Assembly (NCBI GenBank): GCA_017794825.1
Contig: CP051237.1
Span: 4,234,501-4,298,500 of the forward strand
Reading direction: 5' to 3'
DNA: 64,000 nt
DNA from: Pararhizobium sp.
Lineage (GTDB): Bacteria > Pseudomonadota > Alphaproteobacteria > Rhizobiales > Rhizobiaceae
How positions within the stretch are numbered: position 1 is the stretch's first letter; each line of letters starts with the position of its first letter. The notes under the pieces are model-generated. The model saw only the letters and a program-made list of their open reading frames with translations. It had not been told where the DNA came from and did not search any database. Both the position numbers and the translations under genes were made by a program. Shown here piece after piece: positions 44,029 to 52,749 of this stretch.

Positions 44029-45041
44029 AGCATATCATTTTTGGTGGCGATGGTTTTGTCGGCAGGCATCTGGCTGAAAGACTTGTTCGTGAAGGCGAGG
44101 ATGTTGTCGTTGCCGACATTGTAAAGAGTGATCTCCCTCACTACCAACACTGTCAATATTTCGAGATCGACGTGACGGATCCTGAACAGATCCAGACCGT
44201 CGATATCAGATCGGATGACATGGTCTACAATCTGTCGGCCAAGATGCTTTCGCCCTTGCAGCCGCGCGCAAAGCGTCACGACTTCTTCTGGCCGGTCAAT
44301 TTCCACGGCGTTGAAAACATCATCAACGCCATGGCTCGCTCGGACGCTAGCCGGTTAGTGCATTTCACCACGGACATGATCTACGGACATACGTACGCCT
44401 ATCCACAGAAGGAAGATCATCCTGCCAACCCGCTCGGAGAGTATGGCCTCTCGAAGCTTAAAACCGAGGAACTGGCGGAGACCTGGCGTGACAGGGGAAT
44501 GCAGATATCGATATTCCGGCCCAGGTTGATAATCGGACCTGGTCGCCTCGGCATCCTTTCGAAGCTCTTCAAGTTGATCGACTGGAATCTACCGGTCCCG
44601 ATGATAGGTTCCGGGCGCAATCCGTATCAGTTCATATCGGTTTACGACTGCGCCTCAGCCGCGCGACTAGCCTGGAAATGCGATGTTCCGAACGAGGCCT
44701 ACAACCTCGGTTCCGACAATCCGCCGCCTGTTCGCGATCTGTTGAGGTCGCTTATCGATTATGCAGGGTCATCGTCATTTCTGCTTCCGACCCCTGCGTG
44801 GTTGGTCAAGCGCACACTGGACCTGTTCGATCTTGTCAACACGCCGATCATGGATCCCGAGCAGTATCTGATCGCGGACGAGATGTGCATTCTTGATTGC
44901 ACCAAGGCCAAGGAGCAACTTGGCTGGAACGCCGACTACGGTGATTCCGATATGCTCCTTGCCGCCTACAAGGAATATCGTTGCGGACTGGATTCGAAGT
45001 CCGGAACTGCACGGCGACAAAGCCGGCGCAAAATCATCTGA
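44025..45041 (+). CDS. NAD-dependent epimerase/dehydratase (extended SDR)
   Basis: A 338-aa extended SDR. The Rossmann motif is GGDGFVGRH (7-15), and the catalytic pair is Y140/K144 in YGLSK, with the upstream TTDMIYG supplying the Thr/Ser. It could take the place of DprE2 (which is a classical, not extended, SDR) and reduce the keto sugar, or make another nucleotide sugar. The C-terminal tail is basic (SRRKII). It starts with a four-base overlap after the transporter gene. Confidence 0.8.
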   Translation: MKHIIFGGDGFVGRHLAERLVREGEDVVVADIVKSDLPHYQHCQYFEIDVTDPEQIQTVDIRSDDMVYNLSAKMLSPLQPRAKRHDFFWPVNFHGVENIINAMARSDASRLVHFTTDMIYGHTYAYPQKEDHPANPLGEYGLSKLKTEELAETWRDRGMQISIFRPRLIIGPGRLGILSKLFKLIDWNLPVPMIGSGRNPYQFISVYDCASAARLAWKCDVPNEAYNLGSDNPPPVRDLLRSLIDYAGSSSFLLPTPAWLVKRTLDLFDLVNTPIMDPEQYLIADEMCILDCTKAKEQLGWNADYGDSDMLLAAYKEYRCGLDSKSGTARRQSRRKII

Positions 45042-45051
45042 GAGGTAAGTC

Positions 45052-46467
45052 ATGGACGCAAATCAGGGAATTTCAAAGCCTTCGCTCCTGGGCGTCGAAG
45101 ACGCCAAGGCGCTGGGCATCGATCAAATGACCACGCTTTTCCGGGAACATCTCAATCCCGGACAGTTGCATTTCATGAAACTGCTCGGCTTCAACAAGGT
45201 GAAGATCGAGACAGCGGAGGGCATGTACTATACCGATCAGAACGGTCGAAAAATTCTCGATTTCTTCGGCGGATTTGGTTCGCTCGCGCTTGGACACAAC
45301 CACCCAAGGGTGCTTGAAGCCCGCAAGCGTTTCCAGGATGAAAAGCGTCACGAAATCGCCATCGCCTTCATGTCGCAATATGCAGCGGCGCTTGCAAAAA
45401 ACCTCGCCGAGATCTCGCCCGGAAGTCTCGATATGGTCTTTCTGGGCTCCAGCGGTTCGGAAGCGATGGAAGCCGCCGTCAAGGTGGCTGAACGCGCCGC
45501 GGGGCCTGAAAGGCACAAGGTGGTCTATGCGGAGAACTCGTTCCACGGCAAGACGAAGGGCGTGCTTTCACTGACGGACTCGCCGCTTTATCGCGGGCAG
45601 TTCCGTCTGGTCGAGAATACGATCCGCGTACCTTTCGGCGATATAGACTCCATCAGGAACGCCTTCGAGGCCGATCCGCAGATCGGGGTGATTGTTCTCG
45701 AAACGGTTCAGGGCGGCGGCGGCATCGTCGGCGCCGAGCCAACTTTCTGGCAGGAACTGCGGCGGCTATGCGACAAGTATGGCGTTTTGTGGGTCGCTGA
45801 CGAAGTTCAGTGCGGCGTCGGCCGCACGGGTCGCTTCTATGCGTTCGAGCACGCCGGGGTCGTCCCTGACGTGACTGCGCTTGCAAAATCTCTGGGCGCC
45901 GGCAAGACGGCCATGGGCGCAATGATCGCAAAGCGCGATGTCTACATGAGAGCCTACGGAAAGCCGGGCACGGCGCTGATTCACGGCCCGGCCACATTCG
46001 GCGGGATTGGCGAGGCCTGCATCACCGCAATTGAAGGCCTTAACGTCCTGTATGACGAAGGACTCATAGACAATTCCGCCGAGCAGGGCGCTTATCTCCT
46101 ATCGGAACTGCAGCGCCTACAGGGCAAATATCCGAAAATCATCAAGGAGGTTCGCGGTCAGGGTCTGATGGTGGGGCTTGAGTTCCAGGACTTCAGCCAG
46201 ACGCTGCCTGCGGTGTTGCGTCCCGTCGTATCTGTCCTGGACGAGAAACTGAAAGGGTCGCTCTCCGGCTTCGTCGGCGCGCTCCTGTTACGCGATTATG
46301 ACGTGCTTGTCGCCTTTACCGAGTACAATCGCAATGTCATCCGACTGGAGCCGCCGCTGACTTGCGGCAAGGAACACATCGACGCCTTCGTTTCGGCGCT
46401 CGACTCGCTGCTCGGACGCGGCATCATTGCGATTGTGCGGGATTTCGTCGCGAGCCAGGTAAAGTAA
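45052..46467 (+). CDS. Class III PLP-dependent aminotransferase
   Basis: A 471-aa fold-type I aminotransferase. PLP-site residues are visible: GSSGSEAMEAAVK, VADEVQCGVGRTGRF (D250) and the Schiff-base Lys K279 in TALAKSLG. It resembles the ornithine/putrescine aminotransferase group. It is placed 10 bases after the epimerase gene in the glycan cluster, so it may make an amino sugar or charged lipid head group, or simply be co-transcribed. The link to the glycan is inferred. Confidence 0.82.
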   Translation: MDANQGISKPSLLGVEDAKALGIDQMTTLFREHLNPGQLHFMKLLGFNKVKIETAEGMYYTDQNGRKILDFFGGFGSLALGHNHPRVLEARKRFQDEKRHEIAIAFMSQYAAALAKNLAEISPGSLDMVFLGSSGSEAMEAAVKVAERAAGPERHKVVYAENSFHGKTKGVLSLTDSPLYRGQFRLVENTIRVPFGDIDSIRNAFEADPQIGVIVLETVQGGGGIVGAEPTFWQELRRLCDKYGVLWVADEVQCGVGRTGRFYAFEHAGVVPDVTALAKSLGAGKTAMGAMIAKRDVYMRAYGKPGTALIHGPATFGGIGEACITAIEGLNVLYDEGLIDNSAEQGAYLLSELQRLQGKYPKIIKEVRGQGLMVGLEFQDFSQTLPAVLRPVVSVLDEKLKGSLSGFVGALLLRDYDVLVAFTEYNRNVIRLEPPLTCGKEHIDAFVSALDSLLGRGIIAIVRDFVASQVK

Positions 46468-46496
46468 CGTCTCACGCTTTTATTGGCGCTCCGGAC

Positions 46497-48245
46497 TTAT
46501 TGCGACGGCGCGTCCTTATCCAGAACATAGGCGTCGAAACAGTCAGTCAGTTCAATCTTCCGGTGCTCTTCCAGCGCCGGGCGATAGATCTCCTCCAGCA
46601 GCAGGATCGCCGGCGTCACCGGGCACTTCGGCGAGAGTATGAGGTCTGTGTCCCGAACGGCCTGCGTGGTTTCTGCGTCGAGCGGTGGGATAGCCCTAAA
46701 GGGATCGGCTCCGATGGCGACATGCGCAGGCGCTTTGCGCTGCATGGCGAAGGGCACGATATTCGTGAAATCAAGCGTAAATATCGTGTCGAAAGTAACA
46801 TCATTCTCCTGTTCGTAAGCCTTGATGGCGTCGATCACTTCATCGTGCATCATCAGCCACATCGCCTGGAAACCGGGCTCCGAATAGAGGAGGAATGATG
46901 TCATTTCTCCCTCCTCGGACAATTGCCGGGTCACCGGAACATTATCCTCGAAGTGTTTCTTCATTCTCTCTGCGCGTTCGTAAGACACGTCTTTCACGAT
47001 GACTTGCCCCATGGCGCCGAGATTGCGATTTTCCAGCGTGTAATTGTCACCCCCCAGTGAGACCGCTGTCGTCCGAATGGCTTTGTGAAGCAGGCCGCCG
47101 ACGATGGGAACACACATGAAAGCTATCAGAAGGATAAGGGCGGTGCTGGACACATGCCGCCTGTTCCGGTTGTTGAGCCAGATCTTGAGCACACCGGGAA
47201 GTACGATAATAAATGCATGGCTGCCGGTGTTCTGGGTCTCGAAAAACAGACCGGCGAAAAGCAGGATGCCAAGCCACAGCCAGTCTCGGTGAATTGCTAA
47301 CGCTGAATCGTCGATTGTCGAACCCGTTCTTCGCGTGACGAAGCGCCCCTCGCCATCCTTCGCGTCGATCACCATGAGATAGAATCCCATAAGGCCGCCG
47401 GCGATGACAATGCCCGTGAAAAGCGAGGTCGCGGTAAGGAAACGGGGCAGCAGGACGCCTTCGTTCCTCGTGGTCAGCGCCAGAATATCCTCAACGTAAA
47501 AGCCGATCGTTCCATCATACAGCTGCCAGGTTCCAAGGACTGCCAAAAAAACGATGGCGGTCATGATCGCCGTGCGAACTCTGATCAGGCCGGCAGCAAA
47601 GGCGAAAGCCAGCACCAGCCCGCCACTGATGAAGCCTGTGATTTTCGTCAGGAACAGCGCAAGGGTGAGGATGATGAACAGGGCCAGACGGATAGACCTG
47701 TTGTCGACGAACAGAACCGCAGCCGTCAGCAGATACATCAAAAGCGCGCTTTGACGATTGTAGATGCCGAAACCCTCGACACCCGGGTAGGGGTAAAAGT
47801 CGAAGACGTTGAACGGCAGCGCCGCAAACATCATGAAGCCGGCCAGCAGGCACCAGGCGACAGTTCGCGAGCGTTGTCCGATATCGGCAAGGATCAACGA
47901 CATCGCCGGCGCGGCGACGACAAGGATGCACCAGTCTGCGAGAAGCAGCGGATTGCCTTCTGGGAATAGCCACTCGAACAGCGCGAAAAGATAGTAGCCG
48001 AGCGGTCCGACCGGCGTGAAAAAATCAACGATCGGCGCTTGCCCCCGGGCGATGCGTTCGGCAGCGTCCAGATAGATGAATGTATCCCAGTACATGGGGC
48101 CGATCAGCAGTGAGACCGGATAGCTAAGCATCGCCGCCAGCAGGCACAGGAATATCACGAGCCACGATTGCGGGCTTGTCAGCACGGATGAAAACAAACC
48201 GTTTTTTGCTGTTCCGGGTGCCGGTGTATCCAACATGTCTTCCAT
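46497..48245 (-). CDS. Multi-pass membrane protein, GT-C glycosyltransferase-like
   Basis: A 582-aa protein with about ten to eleven transmembrane helices and a C-terminal soluble domain of about 180 aa. The first loop contains PMYWDTFIYLDAAERIARGQ and DFFTPVGPLGYY, the pattern of an Asp in the first periplasmic loop seen in GT-C enzymes that use polyprenyl-phosphate sugars (ArnT/PMT type). It is convergent with the preceding cluster. It is a plausible transferase for the lipid-linked sugar made there, though the family is assigned by pattern only. Confidence 0.65.
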   Translation of the reverse strand: MEDMLDTPAPGTAKNGLFSSVLTSPQSWLVIFLCLLAAMLSYPVSLLIGPMYWDTFIYLDAAERIARGQAPIVDFFTPVGPLGYYLFALFEWLFPEGNPLLLADWCILVVAAPAMSLILADIGQRSRTVAWCLLAGFMMFAALPFNVFDFYPYPGVEGFGIYNRQSALLMYLLTAAVLFVDNRSIRLALFIILTLALFLTKITGFISGGLVLAFAFAAGLIRVRTAIMTAIVFLAVLGTWQLYDGTIGFYVEDILALTTRNEGVLLPRFLTATSLFTGIVIAGGLMGFYLMVIDAKDGEGRFVTRRTGSTIDDSALAIHRDWLWLGILLFAGLFFETQNTGSHAFIIVLPGVLKIWLNNRNRRHVSSTALILLIAFMCVPIVGGLLHKAIRTTAVSLGGDNYTLENRNLGAMGQVIVKDVSYERAERMKKHFEDNVPVTRQLSEEGEMTSFLLYSEPGFQAMWLMMHDEVIDAIKAYEQENDVTFDTIFTLDFTNIVPFAMQRKAPAHVAIGADPFRAIPPLDAETTQAVRDTDLILSPKCPVTPAILLLEEIYRPALEEHRKIELTDCFDAYVLDKDAPSQ

Positions 48246-48462
48246 CAAATTTCAATAGGCAATACCGGCTGGTTACTAGCAGGGTTTCACCAATCAAAGG
48301 TAAACCGAGGGGCAGATCCTGAAACAATCACCCGCCTGTTCGCCGCAGGTCGCCGGACGTTTTTTGCATGTCGCAAACAGGCGGTAGCACAGTTGTGCTC
48401 GGCGGCATAGTCGATCCGAAATCTAGCGAACCGGCCCGAGTGGCCTCTGGAAGGGCGTGGAC

Positions 48463-50973
48463 ATGAAAGACAGAGCGCGAGCAGTTGTCATTGGCGGCGG
48501 CGTGGTCGGCGTTTCGACGCTGTATCACCTGGCGAAGAAGGGCTGGGACGACGTGGTTCTTCTCGAGCGGAAGGAACTGACATCGGGGTCGACTTGGCAT
48601 GCTGCGGGGCTGCTGCCGCTCTTCAACATGAGTTATTCGGTCGGGCAGATCCATAAATATTCCGTTCGCTTCTATCAGGAGCTGGCGGAAGAAACCGGGA
48701 TGGACACCGGCTTCCGCAAGGTTACGAATGTGCGTCTGGCGCGAACGCAGGATCGCCTCGACGAGTATGAATACTATATGGGCGTTGCCGAAACGCTGGG
48801 CGTCGCCGTCGAACGCATGACGCCGGAAGAAATCGCCGCCAAGTGGCCCTATGTCAATGTGGATGGGCTTCTGGGCGCGATCGCGCACCCGGAAGACGGC
48901 TATATCCAGCCGGCAGACCTAACCCAGGCGCTGGCCAAGGGCGCGCGAGACCGCGGAGCGACCATCTACCGAAACACCACGGTTACAGCGATCGAGCAGC
49001 AGGATGACGATAGCTGGATCGTGAAGACGGACAAGGGCGATATCGCCTGCGAACACGTCGTATCGTGCTCCGGCAACTTCGCCCGCAAGACCGGCGCCAT
49101 GGTTGGATTGGATGTTCCGGTCATTCCCGTGGAACATCAGTACATCGTTACCGAGGCCCATCCGGAAATCAGGAAGTTTCGCTCCGAAGGCGGGGCGGAG
49201 CTCTGCGTTCTGCGGGAGTCCGATTCCTCCTGGTACATGCGCGAGGAGGCCGGGGGGCTTCTGCTGGGACCATACGAAAAAGGCGCGCCCTGCTGCTATG
49301 TCGACGGGCCGACGGACGATTCCGAATACGAACTGTTCCAGGAGGATATCGAGCGGCTGATGCCGCATATCGAAACCGCCATCGAACGGGTGCCCTATTT
49401 CGGCGAAGTGGGCATCAAGAAGGTTTACAACGGCGCGATCGCCTACACGCCGGATGGTTCTCCGATCGTCGGACCGGCGCCGGGCCGCAAGAATTTCTGG
49501 CTCAACGAAGGGCATTCCTTTGGCGTGACTGCCGCCGGCGGCGCCGGATGGCAGCTTGCGGAGTGGATCGTCGAGGGCGAGCCGACCATCGACATGATGG
49601 GCGTCGATCCACGCCGCTTCGGACCCTACGCCACGGAAGGATATCTGCGCGAGAAGAATGAGGAAGCCTACGCAAATGTGTTCACGCCGCATTATCCCGA
49701 CGAGGAACGTGGCGCTGCGCGGCCGCTGAAGCGGGCTCCCTGCTATGATCGCATGAAGGAACTCGGCGCCGTTTTCGGGTCGGTCTATGGTTGGGAACGG
49801 CCGAACTGGTTCGCGCCGGAAGGATACGCCATCAAAGACGATGACATCGTCAAGCCTGACGTGCTGACCAATCACAATCATCCGGAGCCGGACACCGACG
49901 GCAATGTCAAGGAAATCTGGTCTTTCCGTCGTTCGAACTACTTCGAGCACGTCGGCGAGGAAATCCGCAACGTTCATGAAAAAGTCGGCCTTCTGGACAT
50001 GTCGGCTTTTGCAAAAATGGAAGTCTCCGGACCTGGCGCACGTGGCTGGCTCGATTCCATTCTCGCCAATTCCATTCCGAAAAAGCGGGGTCGGATTGCG
50101 CTTGCGCATCTGCTGACGAAACACGGCGGCGTTCGATCCGAATTTACGGTCTATGAATGGGCGCCCGGGCGTTTTTACCTGGTGTCGGCCGGCGCCTTCG
50201 AGGCGCATGATCATGACTATCTGCGCAAGCTTGCGCCCACCGACGGGTCTGTACGCCTGAACGCTATCACCGAGCGGCTCGGCGTGCTCGTTCTTGCGGG
50301 ACCTCAGTCCCGAAAGGTGCTTCAAAAGGTGACTGGCGCCAGTCTGGAAAACGCCGATTTCCCTTGGCTGTCGGGAAAGCAGCTGAACATCGGTCCGGCG
50401 ACTGCGCACGCGCTTCGGGTCAATTTCGTTGGCGAGCTTGGCTGGGAGCTGCATCACCCTATCGAACAGCAAAACACCATCTTCGACCTGGTGATGGAAG
50501 CCGGCGCCGAATACGGCGTCAAGCCATTCGGAATTCGCGCGATGACCGCGATGGCGATCGAAAAGTCCTACCGCCTGATCCCGCGTGAACTGTCGATTGA
50601 ATACAATGCCTATGAATCCGGCCTTGATCGATTCATCAAGCCGAACAAGGGCGATTTCATCGGCCGCGATGCAGTGGTGCGCAAGCGTGAGGACGGGCTC
50701 GACTGGAACTTCGTCACGCTGGAAGTGCAGGGCGTCACCGATGCGGACGCCCGGGGCAACGAGGCGATCTACAAGGACGGCGCGCTGGTGGGTCGTGCGA
50801 CTCACGGTTCCTACGGCTGGCGATGCGGAAAGTCTCTGGCGCTCGCCATGGTGCGGGCGGAACAGGCGGAACCGGGAAACACGCTCAGCATCCGTATTCT
50901 TGGAAAGATGCACGATGCGGTCGTCGTCGCTGAAAGCCCGTTCGATCCGGAAAACGAGGCGCTCAGGGCCTAA
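48463..50973 (+). CDS. FAD-dependent oxidoreductase with GcvT domain (dimethylglycine/sarcosine dehydrogenase-like)
   Basis: An 836-aa two-domain flavoprotein. The N-terminal DAO domain has AVVIGGGVVGVSTLYHLAKKG (residues about 7-27) and SGSTWHAAGLLP, with the His to which FAD is often covalently attached in DMGDH/SARDH. The C-terminal aminomethyltransferase domain (from about residue 470) would pass the oxidised methyl group to tetrahydrofolate. The start is ATG 48463 (RBS GGAAGGG) rather than GTG 48457. It is next to a GbdR-like activator gene and near the MttB island, so it probably oxidises an N-methylated glycine derivative. Confidence 0.85.
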   Translation: MKDRARAVVIGGGVVGVSTLYHLAKKGWDDVVLLERKELTSGSTWHAAGLLPLFNMSYSVGQIHKYSVRFYQELAEETGMDTGFRKVTNVRLARTQDRLDEYEYYMGVAETLGVAVERMTPEEIAAKWPYVNVDGLLGAIAHPEDGYIQPADLTQALAKGARDRGATIYRNTTVTAIEQQDDDSWIVKTDKGDIACEHVVSCSGNFARKTGAMVGLDVPVIPVEHQYIVTEAHPEIRKFRSEGGAELCVLRESDSSWYMREEAGGLLLGPYEKGAPCCYVDGPTDDSEYELFQEDIERLMPHIETAIERVPYFGEVGIKKVYNGAIAYTPDGSPIVGPAPGRKNFWLNEGHSFGVTAAGGAGWQLAEWIVEGEPTIDMMGVDPRRFGPYATEGYLREKNEEAYANVFTPHYPDEERGAARPLKRAPCYDRMKELGAVFGSVYGWERPNWFAPEGYAIKDDDIVKPDVLTNHNHPEPDTDGNVKEIWSFRRSNYFEHVGEEIRNVHEKVGLLDMSAFAKMEVSGPGARGWLDSILANSIPKKRGRIALAHLLTKHGGVRSEFTVYEWAPGRFYLVSAGAFEAHDHDYLRKLAPTDGSVRLNAITERLGVLVLAGPQSRKVLQKVTGASLENADFPWLSGKQLNIGPATAHALRVNFVGELGWELHHPIEQQNTIFDLVMEAGAEYGVKPFGIRAMTAMAIEKSYRLIPRELSIEYNAYESGLDRFIKPNKGDFIGRDAVVRKREDGLDWNFVTLEVQGVTDADARGNEAIYKDGALVGRATHGSYGWRCGKSLALAMVRAEQAEPGNTLSIRILGKMHDAVVVAESPFDPENEALRA

Positions 50974-50981
50974 GGAAAACC

Positions 50982-51995
50982 TCAGGCCACTGACGTCAGT
51001 AACTGCTTGCGATCAGCGCGTTCCTGTTGCGGCGAGCGGCCGTAGAGTTCGCGGTAGCATTTGGAAAAATGCGAAGCCGAAACAAAGCCGCAGGCGACAG
51101 CGACTTCGACCACAGGCATCGATGACTGAACCAGCAGGTGGCGGGCGCGGTCGAGCCTGATTTCCAGATAGTAGCGGGCAGGGGAGCGGCCCATTTCCTG
51201 CCGGAAAAGCCGCTCTATCTGGCGCCTCGACAAACCGGCGAAATCGGCGATCTCGAGAAGCGAGAGCGGTTCTGACAAGTTTGCTTCCATGAGTTCGATG
51301 ATCGAGAGGACCTTCGAGTTCTGGACGCCGAGACGCGCCCGTAAAGGCAGGCGCTGTCGGTCATGAGGGCTGCGCACGCGGTCGGTCAGCGCCTGTTCGC
51401 AAACCCGGTTGACGAGATTGTCGTCATGGTCCTCGCCAATCAGGTTCAGCATCATGTCCAGCGCGGCGGTTCCGCCTGCACAGGTATAGATATTGTCGTC
51501 CACTTCGAACAGATCGGCATAGACGTCGGCGCGGGGGTATTTTTCGGCAAAGCCCGGCAAGTCTTCCCAGTGAATCGCGCAGCGTTTTCCTGACAGAAGG
51601 CCCGCAGCCGCCAGAATATAGGCTCCGGTGCAGAGACCGCCGACGGCAATGTTGCGATTGTGCACCTCGCGAAGCCAGGCCTGGACTGATTTTTGGGAGA
51701 ACGAACCGGCATTTATGCCTGAACACACGAAGACCATGGAAGGCCGGTTCTCTCCGGTCAAAGAGCGGCGTTCGTCTTCCAGTGAGGTGGTGGCGGCGAC
51801 CTCCACGCCATTTGAAGCGCGCACAGGCTTCGCATCGATGGACGCTACGCGCCAGCGGTAGGAGTCGTAGCCGAGCATGCGATTGGCGATCCTCAGAGGC
51901 TCAATCGCAGTTGCGAATGCAATCATCGAAAAATCGGGTATTACGTAAAACACGACGGTGCGTTTTACGGAATGCGTTCCAACGTGAGTTGCCAT
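50982..51995 (-). CDS. GlxA/AraC family activator, GbdR-like
   Basis: About 337 aa: an N-terminal DJ-1/PfpI-like domain (VVFYVIPDFSMIAFATAIEPLR; GGLCTGAYILAAAGLL near the elbow) and a C-terminal AraC double HTH (LSLLEIADFAGLSRRQIERLFR). Members of this group (GbdR, CdhR, SouR) sense glycine betaine, dimethylglycine, carnitine or sarcosine. It is convergent with the flavoprotein gene (8-base gap). The ATG at 51995 is chosen; a GTG lies at 52010. Confidence 0.85.
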   Translation of the reverse strand: MATHVGTHSVKRTVVFYVIPDFSMIAFATAIEPLRIANRMLGYDSYRWRVASIDAKPVRASNGVEVAATTSLEDERRSLTGENRPSMVFVCSGINAGSFSQKSVQAWLREVHNRNIAVGGLCTGAYILAAAGLLSGKRCAIHWEDLPGFAEKYPRADVYADLFEVDDNIYTCAGGTAALDMMLNLIGEDHDDNLVNRVCEQALTDRVRSPHDRQRLPLRARLGVQNSKVLSIIELMEANLSEPLSLLEIADFAGLSRRQIERLFRQEMGRSPARYYLEIRLDRARHLLVQSSMPVVEVAVACGFVSASHFSKCYRELYGRSPQQERADRKQLLTSVA

Positions 51996-52010
51996 CGACC
52001 CTCGCGACAC

Positions 52011-52318
52011 GGTTCGGGCTTCGGCCCGTGCAATCCACAGTTCAGGATGGTGAGGACTGGTCTATCCCGAATGTGCGGACCCGGTATCGGAACGACAATC
52101 AGGACGCATCACCCTCCTGTTAAAGCCCGAACATTGTCATAGTCGCCAAAGGCTGTGAAGTTAAAACTCTTCCAGATTTGAGGAATTCTGCTGCTTTTTC
52201 GATACATTAGGCAGCGTGAACTGCGGACCGAAGCCGCAGCAGACAGGCCGGCGCCAGAGGGATGCGCGCCGGCCCGCATATCAGGCGAAACCGAACAGGA
52301 CATAACAGGCATCCCGCT
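52011..52318. other. Intergenic region with a strong hairpin
   Basis: No gene is seen. GGCCGGCGC (52246-52254) pairs perfectly with GCGCCGGCC (52266-52274), and a second smaller hairpin CTGCGG/CCGCAG lies at 52221-52239. Neither has a U-tract. They may be a REP-like element or stabilise the 3' end of the DUF1127 mRNA, while the left part holds the promoter of the GbdR-like gene. Confidence 0.45.
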
Positions 52319-52579
52319 TTATCGGCGCCGCCTCGCCATCTGGCTTTCAAAACGTTCCGGCCAGCCGATATCGCGCCGGATTTCCGGACTTAGTTCCGAA
52401 ACCGCCTTCAATGTTTCGCGTCTCAGGCGGGCCTCTTCCCGCCTGCGGCGGTATCCGGTGTAGGCGTCGACGAAAAAATTTACGCTGCTGAAAATCAGAT
52501 CGGACAGCACACGTCCCTGACCGACTTCGACAAAGACGCCGGCAAAGGGTGAATTCGAATGGTAGTATCTGTTGCTCAT
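52319..52579 (-). CDS. DUF1127 domain small protein
   Basis: An 86-aa basic protein ending in the DUF1127 pattern RRETLKAVSELSPEIRRDIGW (two Arg-rich helices) plus a RRR tail. Small DUF1127 proteins in alphaproteobacteria affect RNA turnover and phosphate/carbon metabolism. The start at 52579 (ATG) has AAGGAAC upstream. It is divergent from the LysR gene. Confidence 0.8.
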   Translation of the reverse strand: MSNRYYHSNSPFAGVFVEVGQGRVLSDLIFSSVNFFVDAYTGYRRRREEARLRRETLKAVSELSPEIRRDIGWPERFESQMARRRR

Positions 52580-52749
52580 CACAAGGTTCCTTCACTGTTT
52601 GCGCCGATCCGCAGGACCGGTGGTTTCAGAAAGGTCGCGACCTTTGATATTGACTATGATTGCTTTCTTTGGTTCAATCAAACGAATTAGAATTAAGATT
52701 TGGATCAGAAAAATTGAACTTGAAACTGAACGCTCCCCTGAACCAGCCA

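Noticed and set aside
40716..46467. Nod-factor arabinosylation (noe) locus
   Set aside because: HAD-UbiA and DprE1-like genes resemble noe genes, but no nodABC, nod boxes or other symbiosis genes are in the window, so a general envelope role is more likely.
48919..50913. A 664-codon open frame on the minus strand
   Set aside because: It is the antisense shadow of the flavoprotein gene, whose FAD and GcvT motifs are clear. High third-position GC keeps the opposite frame open.
52246..52274. Rho-independent terminator
   Set aside because: The 9-bp stem is strong but no U-tract follows on either strand, so it is recorded only as a hairpin.
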